From Mixophyes australis (taxonomy: Eukaryota > Chordata > Amphibia > Anura > Limnodynastidae): a DNA stretch of 64,000 nt. The notes under the pieces were generated by a model. The model searched no databases and was not told where the DNA came from. It worked only from the letters and a program-made list of their open reading frames with translations. Positions within the stretch are counted from its first letter, which is position 1. Every line of letters begins with the position of its first letter. The stretch covers positions 342,531,875-342,595,874 of the forward strand of contig JAVHZZ010000003.1 in the NCBI GenBank assembly GCA_036250195.1, given 5' to 3'. Positions 11,967-22,799 of this stretch are shown piece after piece. Made by a program: the position numbers and the translations under genes.

Positions 11967-12231
11967 TCCCCGTGTTTGCGTGGGTTTCCTCCGGGTGCTC
12001 CGGTTTCCTCCCACACTCCAAAAGCATACTGGTAGGTTAATTGGCTGCTATCAAAAATTGACCCTAGTCTCTCCCTCTCTGTCTGTCTGTGACTGTGTGT
12101 GAGTGTGTGTCTATATTAGGGAATTTAGACTGTAAGCTCTAATGGGGCAGGGACTGATGTGAATGAGTTCTCTGTACAGCGCTGCATAATTAGTGGCGCT
12201 ATATAAATAAATGATGATGATGATGATGATG
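11967..12231 (+). mobile_element. SINE copy 5, 5' truncated
   Basis: Begins in the body (CCCCGTGTTTGCGTGGGTTT), lacks the A/B-box head and runs to the tail GCGCTGCATAATTAGTGGCG, TATATAAATAAAT and (GAT)n. An internal CT/GT-rich tract lies at 12068-12110. Confidence 0.9.
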
Positions 12232-12359
12232 GATAAGATATATTTCCAGTGCCAGCAGTATTACAGTTTAGTAGACATTTAGTAGACATATCAAATATGC
12301 TATCTGCCACATTACATTTCCCAAAGCCGACATGTTTAATATTGTTCAGGATCTGGAGT

Positions 12360-13110
12360 TGTTCTCTTGCATAGTTTGGAAACAGAGAAGGAGTTCCCAG
12401 AAGCCAACAAATTCATATGTATAAGTCTCTTTGAAACTGGTCCATACATAATAATTGATGGCTGTGACGGTCGTGTCATAACTTTGACCAATGGCCCTGA
12501 AGAATCAGGCAGTTTTTGCCAGAGTTCGACTGAAGCTCACACTAATTAAACTACTTTGTTTATTGAGCTTTTAGAACCATCTGAGAAGTATCATTCACTG
12601 CAAGCTGTGTATTGTGGCTTTGGTTGTTTAGACCAAGGAATAAATACTGTTTACTTTCCAAAGCTTTACAACAAAGCTATGTTGGAAAGTCTTGTCAAGT
12701 TGAATACTACATTTTCTTTTCTTTCATGTGTCACATCCGGAAATTTTTTGTTTTGGGGTTTAGGCATTTCTTAAAAGGTAATTAGACTTGGCTGCATTAA
12801 ATCATTAATTCTACAAACGCGCATCTTCCGAAGAATGACACTTTAAATGCCTCTTAAAGAAAACTTCCATAGAAAGAGCAGCATTATTCAATATACACGT
12901 ATGCTGGGAAGCGATAACAAACTGCTAAGGAATATAAAGAGATACCCGTTTTCCAAGGTTATCAAAAGGTAGCGGAAGCCGAGGACCATTATTCTTTAAT
13001 GGAAAACAGGTTCTGCTCTAGAGTGTATTAATAATATATATCACATGCTCTTATCAGCTGAAATAAATCCGAGTTTATTTTCTAGTGAAAATAACTTAGT
13101 GCTTTTTTAA
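12360..13110. promoter_or_regulatory. Candidate conserved non-coding block B
   Basis: Low-repeat sequence containing the second copy of the duplicated block (12475-12545, core CCAATGGCCCTGAAGAATCA) and homeodomain-like AT cores (ATCATTAATTC, CACTAATTAAAC). Open frames of about 60-72 codons at 12367-12774 show no recognisable domain and I do not call them genes. Inference only. Confidence 0.25.
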
Positions 13111-13920
13111 TAATACTTTTTAATGAGTGATGCTCTAAGCTATAATATGATGAAATTTGCTTAAAAGTAGAACAGACTGGTAATACTTGGCAGTACAACG
13201 TGACATATGGTAACACAGTTGTGATTTATTGGCAGCCAGAATACATTTTTGGACAGCTAGAGGCTTTCAGCATACTGGACTGCATCTTTGTTATGAAATG
13301 CTGCAAAGGAACAACTGCTGAGCAATATAGAACTATTTTTTGGTGATGTTTTTTCACTGCTTTTCATTTATCGATCTTATACTGGTAATGTTTTGCTATT
13401 ACTAGCTGATTGTCAGCAGGGCCATGTTTAGCTTCCATATTGCTTTCAATTTGTGGAAAGGCAACAGAGGCACTGCCCTAGGGTGGGATAAGTTCCTGAG
13501 ACTACTTTTGTAATTTTTCTTAAACTTACTTATTTTCTGTAGGCCCATCTGCTAATTAGTAAAATGCATTTATTTCTATTATAACAAGTATAATATGGGG
13601 AAGACAGAGCTCTTTAGCCATGGATGGGCAGTGACAGTTGGACAAAAAGTAAAATCTACGCCTATCAGTGGAGATGTTTCATGTGGCCCTAGGTACAAAG
13701 AGTGTGCTCCTGTTTATTATACATGTCCCCTCTTATACTAGCCTATGCTTCGCACTCAGCACATACATTATGCAGCGCACATTGTGCTTCCTTTGACCAT
13801 GTCTATAGATCAAGATTTTAGTTTATCAGTAGTCACACAAAATGTCAGTGCTTGCAGTGCTATCCATAAAATAAATGCTCGCCAGTGGAAAGTTCTGAAT
13901 TTTGTCACACTTTATCATAA
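13111..13920. other. No recognised feature
   Basis: AT-rich unique-looking DNA. No repeat or gene recognised. Confidence 0.3.
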
Positions 13921-14233
13921 TCATCATTTATTTATATAGCACCACTAATTCCGCAGCGTTGTACTCATTCACATCAGTCCCTGCCCCATTGGAGCTTACA
14001 GTCTAATCTGCAATAACACACACACATACTAGGGTCAATTTGTTAGCAGCCAATTACCCCAACAGTATGGGGTTTTTTTTGGAGTGTGGGAGGAAACCGG
14101 AGCACCCAGACTAAACCCACGCAAACACGGGGAGAACATACAAACTCCTCACAGATAAGGCCATGTTCGGAAATTGAACTCATGACCCCAGTGCTGTAAG
14201 GCAGAAGCACTAACCACTAGGCCACCGTGCTGT
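13921..14233 (-). mobile_element. tRNA-derived SINE, copy 6
   Basis: Full-length in reverse. (ATC)n and TTTATTTATATAGCACC at the left are the tail, CCAGTGCTGTAAGGCAGAAG and GCCACCGTGCTGTC at the right are the complement of the head. A B-box-like complement lies near 14172-14184 (GGAAATTGAACTC). Several point changes in both boxes suggest it is silent. Confidence 0.9.
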
Positions 14234-15230
14234 CAAGCTTTGTAAGGGAAAGAGCCGGTTAGCAATAATATACACAAAAAAATAATTTTTTTGTTGCTAG
14301 GTTAATATAATTGGTAAACTGCCCTTCCTAAACAAAAAACTAGATTCTTCCCTACCAATAGAATGCTGCAACCTCTTTATTTGCTCCTTCCTGTTGGTCC
14401 GTGGTGGCACGCACTGATTAGCTGCACACACGCAGTTCCTAGGCTATCTAATGCCAGTTTATTTTAATGTCCACTGGGAGTACACTGTTTATAACCCATG
14501 GTGAAATCCCACTGGCTCAATTTTTCTTACAATCTGGTCTTATTAGCCTCCCTCTCTTTCCTCCACAACACGTCTGACTCACTATAATACTATCAACCAC
14601 CTGTATTATTATGCTGTGTGGTGCTTGCAGCTCTGCATATTACAGAAAGTGGTTTTATGACCTTTTGTCTGCCAAAATGTATACATGTCTAGATTGGGAA
14701 GAATAAAGAACACCTAAAGTCATGAAATTATACCGTGGTCTTTTTAAATATCCAACAGAGCCTTTGATAAATCCAAAAATCTATTTTATGAATGCAAAAC
14801 AAAACACATTTAGCAAAATGATATGGTCTTCCAAGCATAAAGGTCATATTTAGCGAGACAATTCTACCGTGAATCTTTGTAATGGCTTCCTGGGTCCTAT
14901 CATTGAACCATGTGTGAAATAATAGATTTACCTAAGACTAAGAATACCCAGAAGTAAATTAAACTTGAAATCAAGAAAAATGTTTATGTTAGTGGAAAAT
15001 ATAGTATAAGCATGTAATTCAGAAAGAAAACAAATAGGCCAATCTTCTATGGGTCGATTTGTTAAATTATTTGAGATTTTGAGCAGTTTTATTCATGATA
15101 TAGGCGGCATTGTCATGAATATCGATTTAGCCCTCAAAATAGTTGCTTCCAATGTGTACATCATGTCTTAGTGATGTCACTGGTTCCTAGGAAATTGATT
15201 GGCTGCATGAGTTTTGGTTCTGGACACAAT
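14234..15230. other. No recognised feature
   Basis: No repeat family or gene recognised. Mostly AT-rich. Confidence 0.3.
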
Positions 15231-15363
15231 GGGCCTGAGTCATTAAGGAGAGCAACGCAAAAAAAAGGAGTAACTTTGCACCTTGGCAAAACCATGTTGC
15301 ATTGGAGGGGGAGGTAAATTTAAAATGTGATGGCAAATTTATAGTTGGGATAGGGCATGTCCT
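15231..15363. mobile_element. GGGCCTGA MITE, truncated
   Basis: Left end GGGCCTGAGTCATTAAGGAG followed by the family interior (GGAGTAACTTTGCACC, AAACCATGTTGCATTGGAGG, GGGCATGTCC). It breaks off where LINE-like sequence begins, so the right half is missing. Confidence 0.8.
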
Positions 15364-15620
15364 CTCGCCTATGTTTGGTACACCCACACTTGTTCTGTAG
15401 TATACTTTTTTTTTCTGTTGTCTTGCCTATTGCATCCTATGTATTATGTTTATTTTTTTCTATACTCCTGCACTTATGCCTCTTGAATGTTCAGAACTTT
15501 GTCTTTGCTTGTTATATATTTTACTGGTGGGACCTTAACGGTTTATGTTCTACTTCTCCATTGTACGGTGCTGCAGAATTTTGTAGCATTTTATAAATAA
15601 ATAAATAATAATAAAAATAA
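15364..15620 (+). mobile_element. LINE 3' tail (L2-like)
   Basis: Pyrimidine-rich sequence ending TGTACGGTGCTGCAGAATTT, TGTAGCATTTTATAAATAAA and (ATA)n. The terminal GCTGCAGAATT..TAGC..TATAAATAAA motif is the same kind of tail found on the SINEs, which suggests a shared LINE partner. The reverse-transcriptase part is absent. Confidence 0.6.
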
Positions 15621-16340
15621 TAATCTTAATAATAATACAAACATGTATACATTTATTTATGTTTATTATTTATTTATACCTTCACACACTACAGCTATTT
15701 TTCATAATAAGTGTCATTAGAGAATGAGTCATTAACCAAGCTCATGAAATCCTCCCTGTTTGGTTGGTCAACAGCAGACATAAATAAAGTATTATGCCGT
15801 CAGTGACAATGGCAACATGTCACTTCAAAATAAAGTAAAGTATGAATGGAATGAACAGAGTCAGAAAATGTCAATGATGATGAAATACTCTGATTAGACT
15901 GGAAGAACATATTAGTCACCAGTGAGTATCAATCATTTTTATTTGACATTCAATAGTTAGTATTGGGTGTTTTCCAAGTGGGAACCCATATTGGCAGCAA
16001 TATTCTGTCACTTGTCCAGACACTATTGTAATGAATGTGGATGATGCAAACTCATTAGGATCAGATTAGTAAATCCATTATGATTGCTGTGCAGCATTTA
16101 TTTGAGCATTTTTGTTAACAATTATTCCTTTGTGATCTGTAAAATAATACATACAATGGAACACGCTTGTTATACATTAGGTCCCATTCTTTAACTCCCA
16201 CTCTACTCAAAAACCTACTGTCATCTGACTGTCTCTTGGATTTATTCAGTCCAAACTTCAGGAATGGATTATAGGAACCCCAGTTCCACCATAACCACTG
16301 CTTAGTGTATTGGGTGTAATCAGTGGTCAAAATGGAAATG
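15621..16340. other. No recognised feature
   Basis: AT-rich DNA without gene or repeat assignment. Confidence 0.3.
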
Positions 16341-16344
16341 TAGA

Positions 16345-16450
16345 CATGGTTTTGGTTTTGGATTTGGATTAACTTCGTGTTTTGGTTTTGGCAAAACCGC
16401 CCTTGTGTGTTTTAGTTTTGGTTTTGGATCCAGATTTTTTTTTTAAAATC
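16345..16450. mobile_element. hAT-like terminal fragment (TTTTGGTTTTGG repeat)
   Basis: Repeated GTTTTGGTTTTGGATTTGG and GGCAAAACCGCCC motifs match the terminal region of the larger hAT-like copy at 23888-24010. Only this end piece is present. Confidence 0.65.
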
Positions 16451-17280
16451 CCTATTTTTTTTTTCTAAAATCACATAGTTTGGCTCTTTTTTATCCCTAC
16501 ATTATAATTAACCTCAATAACATTAATTTCCAATAATTTCCAGTCAATTTTTGTCAATTGACAAGAACACTGCTACTCCTCCTGTTTCTGTATGAGCAAT
16601 GGTACTGAGCAATGTCACTGGAGAGTGACAAGAACACTACCCTTTGATTTTTATACTCACATAACACAAGTGTGGTGCGCGTAAGGTGAAAAATGATTAC
16701 ATATGTAGTGACTACTATCCTAGGACATCTTGACACAGGAATAATTTATATTTTCTGTTTATATTTTTTAACTTTTTAGAAAATTACCCACCCAAGCCAA
16801 AACGGGTTAATAAAATATTAGAAATAGTATATATAGTATAGTAAATATCATTTGTGTAGCACATTTCATATCCAAAAATAGCAAGGGATGCCTTAAAATG
16901 TAAAAAAATGCACTCTACCGTCTTGTCCTAGAAATACAGCCATTGCTGTAAAGGGGATCCCTGCCTGCTGGACCTCTCCTTTCATGCTCTAGGGGTGTCG
17001 GAGGATGATGCATGGGTTGACATGCCAGCTGGCGCCTGTTTGGATGGCTGCAACATGCGTTCTTTCAGAAACCTGTCATTTTGGTCCCTGTTTTAGATCC
17101 CTCCCTCCTAAGGATCTCATGCACTGTTACAGTAGCATTGGTCCTTAATCACTGCCAGGGTGACTTAACACGGTAAGCGCAGTAAGCATGGCAGGAGGGC
17201 ACATCTCTTTAGGGGTCATCACACCAATACCACGCCACTGGCAGAAGAAAGTAAAGCTTCACTGCTCATCCGCTGGCCTT
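16451..17280. other. No recognised feature
   Basis: AT-rich to moderate GC. No repeat family or gene identified with confidence. Confidence 0.3.
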
Positions 17281-17720
17281 CGCTCATACTCAGACGAGCA
17301 ATACCGAGACCTGGTGATCACCAGCATCACCAGGCACGTCACCAAAATCTGAAGGGGAGAGCCAAACATACCAGCACCCGGTGGTAGTCAGCATATTGAT
17401 GCTGACTACCCCGACAAGACTCACCCCGACGTGACTATTCCGAAGGAGCTTGTTCCCGACCCTGAGCTATGACGACTCCTCTTCACCCCGACAGCAGCCA
17501 ATAGCGATGAAGCAAGAAGGCGGCTGCGACTGATGACGTCATTGAGCATGCCGATGGCTTTATCACTGTTGTTAAGGGGGTGAGGTAAGTATGCACCCAT
17601 GTACAATGTATAATCCATTCTAAAATACATTGTACATGGGTGCATACTTAGTCTTGAGTACTTGAGTTTTGTCGCTTTTCTCGGCATTGATATGCCGTAC
17701 CTCAACCCCAGCACCAGTCG
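17281..17720. repeat. GC-rich repeat-like block with two perfect palindromes
   Basis: Rich in CCCGAC and GACGTCA-like motifs, unlike its AT-rich neighbours. It contains an 11-bp arm hairpin (17384-17394 with 17399-17409, GTAGTCAGCAT) and a 26-bp arm palindrome (17586-17611 with 17635-17660). It is probably a DNA-transposon-derived sequence, but no terminal repeats were found and the family is not recognised. Confidence 0.5.
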
Positions 17721-18800
17721 TGATCACAGCAATAACTGGAATTCTGCTGTATTGAGAAGAGGCAGGGTCCAAGGTAAGGAAAAATCAATAATGTACTAGT
17801 ATGGGTTAAGGCTTGTGTGAACCGCTTTTAAAATAGAGTCTGGCAAACTAGATACAAGACAAGTTTTTCTTAGTACGTTCATCCTATAGAGGACAGGCAA
17901 CGCTTGAAAAAAAGGATTGTTTGCCAAGAGTTTATGACTTGGTAAATCATAACAATAACCTACCAAATAACTTTTTATATTTTTTCCCTACTTTGTACTC
18001 TTGCCAGTTTTACATAGTATTTTATGGTAACAGTTTCATTGTTGACATAAGTGCTGGAAAGACGGTAAAAGATTAGAAACAGTAAATTCCATAAACCTTG
18101 TTTCATTTTGCTTTCAGCAAATAACTCAATAAATTTTTTGATATTGCATAATAAGGAAGGAGTGACAATAAAACTGCTAAAGCAGCAAGTGAAGCTATTT
18201 ATGTTGCCAAAGACAATATATAGCCTATAAAGCTTGGCTATGCATGAATGACTATTCAACACTGGCTAATAGGTATTTGTCTGGAGTGCAGAGAGCAGCC
18301 ATTTGTGAGGCTGTAAATAATTCACAGCAAAATGGCTGACACAATAAACAGGAAGTGAACAGTTTTTGTTTAATATATAACTGGAGTGTAGACATATCTT
18401 GTATATACTTATCTTGCAAAGTGTTCATATTACACAATTTCCAATATGTAAAGTGGCCAAAACGGACACATTTCAGTGAATAGTTACTTAATAATAATTA
18501 TTTTATGAAATACATTTTTATTTTTTAATTATGAATAAATCCAGTTAGACAATTTGTTCGATAGTAAAATCGTGATGCTGTGGAAGGAGGATATATAATG
18601 TATTTATACTTTTAGAGTTGGGGGTGGAACCTCCTCGTCGTTCCATTCTAAACCCTCACAATTTATTTTTTCTACAAATGTACCTATTTATTTACTTCAC
18701 GCATTCATAGGTGCAGGCCATCATTGTGTTTTTTTGTCCTTTTACAATCACTCTGTACCTACTTAAGCAGGATTGTTGTAAATTCTCATTATGGAAAGAA
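17721..18800. other. No recognised feature
   Basis: AT-rich. Open frames of about 60-95 codons have no recognisable domain. Confidence 0.3.
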
Positions 18801-18809
18801 TAGAAATGT

Positions 18810-19424
18810 AGTACCACTGTTCCACCAAAAGAGCCACTGTGGTACTTAGACTGTTCTCTTACCAGATCTGGCTCGTAACCCCAGGATGCTTAACACCTGT
18901 CCCTGACCTATAAAATCCTGCTTGTCCTAGCAGCTTTTGCCAGATCATCTGTTGCCTTTACCTGTGTTGCTGTTCCTGTGTCCTATCCTGATTGATCTCC
19001 TGGTATTGACCTCTGCTCGTCCCTCCATTTTTGCACCTCTTTCTGTGACCCCTGACTCGGCTTGTCTGTGACTCTGCACCTACTTGCAACTCTCCAGTGT
19101 TTCAGCTTTATCCTGCTGCAGAGTATTACCATTAATACCTGCTTTCAGCTCTCCAGTGTTACAGAGGACTAACCTGTTGCAGATTGTTACTAGCAGTCTC
19201 CACTGCCTTGTGGTAAAGTCCTGCAGACCATCACATCCTGTGTCTGTTACCTTCAGTGCCTTGCTCCGCAGACTCTCGCACCTTGTGTATCATCTCCACT
19301 ACTTCTGTTGCTATTTCTGCCAAACCCTACCGTACTGCATCCTGAAACCTGTATAACCAGTGTTTAATAAAAACCACTTTGTTCACTTCGTTCTCTCTGT
19401 GATCTTATATTGGGAATCATGACA
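18810..19424 (+). mobile_element. Possible LTR or retroelement 3' end
   Basis: Pyrimidine-rich sequence of irregularly repeated CCTG/CTGTGAC motifs, then GTGTTTAATAAAAACC (poly-A signal AATAAA near 19365), and an end GGGAATCATGACA. This layout resembles a solo LTR or LTR 3' portion. I could not find a 5' TG boundary, a primer-binding site or a target duplication, so the class is tentative. Confidence 0.35.
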
Positions 19425-19430
19425 CTAGTA

Positions 19431-19577
19431 CAGTGTTGGCTAAACTGTGACACTCCAGGTGTTGTGAAACTACAAGTCCCAGCATGCTTCGCCAATATAT
19501 AGCAGCCTTTTGCTGGAAGCGTATGCTGGGACTTGTAGTGTCACAGCATCTGGAGTGTCACAGGTTAACCAACACTG
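19431..19577. mobile_element. Palindromic hAT-type MITE with perfect 8-bp duplication
   Basis: Termini CAGTGTTGGCTAAACTGTGA and TCACAGGTTAACCAACACTG form long imperfect inverted repeats. The arms continue through ACTACAAGTCCCAGCATGC and TGCTGGGACTTGTAGT. It is flanked by CACTAGTA on both sides (19423-19430 and 19578-19585). Non-coding, 147 bp, and able to fold into a nearly complete hairpin. Confidence 0.92.
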
Positions 19578-19585
19578 CACTAGTA

Positions 19586-19650
19586 CATACTCGCCAACTT
19601 TGGCAAGTTCTGCTCTGGGAGATCGTGGGAGTGGGGGGGAGGTCCTGACA
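19586..19650. mobile_element. CATACTTGCC MITE, left-end fragment
   Basis: CATACTCGCCAACTTTGGCAAG and TCTGGGAGATCGTGGGAG match the left end of the family seen at 6538. It begins on the base after the CACTAGTA duplication of the preceding element. The right end is missing. Confidence 0.65.
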
Positions 19651-19676
19651 TAAAGTAACATTAAAGGCAACTTACA

Positions 19677-19693
19677 ATACAATACAATACAAA
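19677..19693. repeat. (ATACA)n microsatellite
   Basis: Three short tandem ATACA units. No function apparent. Confidence 0.7.
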
Positions 19694-20128
19694 GCCCCAA
19701 AACAGATAGGCATCTAAAACTCACATGCATGATATTGAATATAAGAGTAAATTGACCACTTTTTGGGAACCAGTAGAGTTTGTATTCTGTATATATTTAT
19801 ACAGCATAAAAAATAAATGCATATATATATAATAAGTATATATTTAAATTATGCAGAAGAGAGAAAGGTAAGAAAATGGAAGCAGGGAATTTAGATTAGT
19901 TTTTAGTTGATAGGTAATTAGGAGATATCAATGTTACTGTCCTGTTAATTCTACAGAAATAGTTTACTACAGAGTGTTGGGGAATAAAGGAATGCTAATC
20001 GATCCACCAAGATCATGACCTGAAGATGCTGACTGCCAAAGCAATTGATGGGCGCAGTACCCTTTTGCATACTTCCCAATCTTCTTGACAAATTAGGATA
20101 CATCGGCCACACCTCTGATCCACCCACC

Positions 20129-20319
20129 TAGGGGCAGGCTGGACAGGGGAACATCTGCCCCGTGGGCCGGTCCCATACTGGGCTACCTTGGGCTGGATCA
20201 CTTTGAACCACCTGCATTTTTTTTCTTTTAAAATGTTCCAAATAAGCTGCTGAGTCAAGTTTAGCCCCCTCCCCCTTCCCCCCCCCCCCTCACGGGCTAA
20301 AATTGCCAGCCCTTCTCTG
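20129..20319. mobile_element. CAGGGGCTGG hAT-type MITE, copy 2
   Basis: Begins TAGGGGCAGGCTGGACAGGG and ends TTGCCAGCCCTTCTCTG. The flanks CACCCACC (20121-20128) and CACCCATC (20320-20327) match at 7 of 8. It shares GGTCCCATACTGGGCTACCTT with the copy at 8712. It contains a C-rich run at about 20265-20290. Confidence 0.8.
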
Positions 20320-20459
20320 CACCCATCGATGTCACCATCCATTTTTGACTCACTCACAAATATATAGTTTCCTCCCCCTTACAATGCTAATGATCCTTAG
20401 ACAATTATATGGTATCATATTGTTTCAGAGCTGGAGATTTAGCCCTGCAATGACCTTAT

Positions 20460-20880
20460 ATACAGTACATTGAAACCTTGTCTCTCCTACAGGTACGAGC
20501 TGCAGCATTTAGCTATCAAAAAACCCAACATAATCGTACTTTCCTATGTTAAGGAACAAATCCCTGTACTGTTCTCATGTATTCATATCGTCATACAGAA
20601 CATTCTTGAGGTTTTAAAGGATGCGAACGGCCTTATGATTTTTTTTTTTCTATCTCAATGAGGTTCATCCTTTATTCTTGATTAACACGAAAAGTGTTTG
20701 GAGAGAGAACGCTGTGCATCCTGCTGAATGTCAGTAATATTTGCTAATTAATGTGAATGAGTCGTTAGTCTCTTTTAATTAGCACTTTCAATTCTTTTTC
20801 ATTTTCTCGATGGCATGATTTTCTTTTTCTATTGCCGACCAGTTTAGAATAAAATGAATGGCTGTTATTACTTTTAGAAT
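20460..20880. promoter_or_regulatory. Candidate conserved non-coding block C
   Basis: Repeat-free block with homeodomain-like cores (TTGCTAATTAATGTGAATG, CTTTTAATTAGCACTTTC). No reading frame is supported: a 63-codon frame at 20470-20661 ends in a poly-T stretch. The look is that of vertebrate conserved non-coding DNA, but this is inference. Confidence 0.25.
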
Positions 20881-21545
20881 GTTGCTGACTCTATACTGAT
20901 CATCATCCCTTGCACTGTTTACATTGGTATTTAAGCTGCTTTTCTCTTAAGTTTAGATTTTTGTGCTCCAGTTTGTATGAGAGAGCCAGATTTCTAAGGC
21001 TATTAAAGCGTAAGTGTACACAAGTCTTTGCATGCTGTAATCACAGTAAACATTCTATGCTGTGGCGTGAGGAGGATTCATTGAGCAATTGAGACATCCT
21101 TATCCTGCGCGATGACTTATCTCCTTTATCTCCCATTCATGCAGATGAGTGTTAAGTACTGAAGTCCTAAGCCCTAGCAAGACTTGTCGTATCTAGGTCT
21201 CAGTATCTTATAATGACACTGATTTACACATAGCTTGATAACTGACATGGCCGGATCTTGTGATGAAGAATGTCCTTAGCCATAACTTCCATCATTGTGC
21301 TTTCTTAAAGTGAGATGATTTAATAACAATCTGTTGTGGTGTAGTGTGACGCATACCACTGTAGGGTCAATATACTGTATATTGCTGCCCCATTTCAAAT
21401 GAATGCAAATGTCTGAAAAGCAGGTTAAAATAAAGCTCTCTAAATAACCATAAAACATTGCAAATGTATAAATATCTCAAATTATTTTCACTTCTCTAAA
21501 TTAACTCCAGTGCCCCATTTGTAACACTTTAGATATATACGTTCC
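20881..21545. other. No recognised feature
   Basis: Unique-looking DNA, possibly a continuation of the low-repeat block. No gene recognised. Confidence 0.3.
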
Positions 21546-21866
21546 GGGCTTGAGTCATTAAGGAGAGGAAAGCATAAAAAAGGAGTAACTTTGCACCTGG
21601 GCAAAATCATGTTGCATTGGATGGGGGATGTAAATTTAAAATGTGGAGACAGATTTATAGTTGGGGTAGGGCATGTCCTAGAACAACTTTAAATTTCAGT
21701 GTAACAATGAAGCTATCAAGTGTTTGTGTGCTGTTTAAAAAAACAGCCAGTATTTAACTTATGTGCAAAATAATAAACTAATTTGCACCCCTTGCATTGT
21801 AACATGGTTTGCCCCAGAGAACATTTACTCTTTATTATGCCTTATTTTTCTTAATGACTCAGGCCC
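21546..21866. mobile_element. GGGCCTGA MITE, full-length copy
   Basis: Ends GGGCTTGAGTCATTAAGGAG and TTCTTAATGACTCAGGCCC, 321 bp. The interior matches the copy at 5823 (GGAGTAACTTTGCACC, GGGCATGTCCTAGA, GCACCCCTTGCATTGTAACA). The flanking bases do not give a clear 3-bp duplication here. Confidence 0.88.
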
Positions 21867-21928
21867 TCTGTGTTTATCTTATGTTCAACTTATTTAGACC
21901 TTAAGGATCAGGTGCAAATACATACAGC

Positions 21929-22010
21929 TGCTGGTGACTTATCGTATACCAGGTGCATGTGCTGCTGATGGTGTTTTATCGTACACCAGTTGCATGTGCT
22001 GCTGATGCAG
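21929..22010. repeat. Short tandem duplication (~35-40 bp units)
   Basis: Two imperfect units around TTATCGTATACCAGGTGCAT and TTATCGTACACCAGTTGCAT, each followed by GTGCTGCTGATG. Local duplication, no function apparent. Confidence 0.75.
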
Positions 22011-22439
22011 GGGCATCTCAAGAATGGCGATACTCATATTGGCGGGCAGAGCCATCATTGCTACTGCCTCCACTCTGACGTCACCAGATAAACTTGCTGG
22101 GTGATGTCATCACTAACAGAAATTGTTACCTCTGTTGTTAATCAAAAATAAACAATATACATACATTACTATTATATAATATTAATATTTCATTGCTGCA
22201 GATGTTCTGTCTAAACCCCTGCTGTAAATTCAGATCACGCTGTTCTAGCAGAAAAAAAAAACTAAATCCTGTACAAGATTTACTATATTTAGCTTGACAA
22301 ATCCAAAAGGCTTTGAGTTGCTTTGTTGTTGCTGTTTTTTTTTTTTTATTACTATATTATTATATCGAAGTACACATTCATTACGTATATATTGTATTAT
22401 ATGGTGGTATTATTGGAAGGGATGTCATATCAATTTAAC

Positions 22440-22790
22440 TCAGCCAGCAATTGTGAGACAATGTGATGCTCGGCCTCTAGTATTAAAGGTGTTAAACAAA
22501 TGTACTTTCATTATTTGCTGTGTTAGAGCAAACTCCCTTTTGAAACCTAATTTTCTGAAGAGAAAGTCATTTTTTTGGCACGTTAAGGCATATTGTTTCT
22601 TTTGAACATTACTGTGCTGTAGGGCAAAAGCTGTCACGGTCAGTCTCATAAAAAGGGGAATAAAATCAATGTTCTTCCCTGTCACTGCAGCTGCTAAAGG
22701 GAGAACATTAATCCCCATGAGGTAATGCAAAGTACAAAATGGCATCAAGAGGAAAGCTCTAGCGCCAAAGGAACACATTGGCTATTATCC
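22440..22790. promoter_or_regulatory. Candidate conserved non-coding block D
   Basis: Repeat-free, balanced composition, with motifs such as TGTCACTGCAGCTGCTAAAG and AGCTCTAGCGCCAAAGGAAC. Open on both strands for about 100 codons without any recognisable protein family. Likely non-coding. Regulatory function is inference. Confidence 0.25.
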
Positions 22791-22799
22791 CTGGTGGAC

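Noticed and set aside
12367..12774. Two consecutive frames of 60 and 72 codons as a small gene
   Set aside because: Separated by a stop, with no recognisable family. The interval is better explained as non-coding with a duplicated block.
18810..19424. Complete LTR retrotransposon or endogenous retrovirus
   Set aside because: No gag, pol or env-like sequence, no second LTR and no primer-binding site were found. Only an LTR-like end is tentatively listed.
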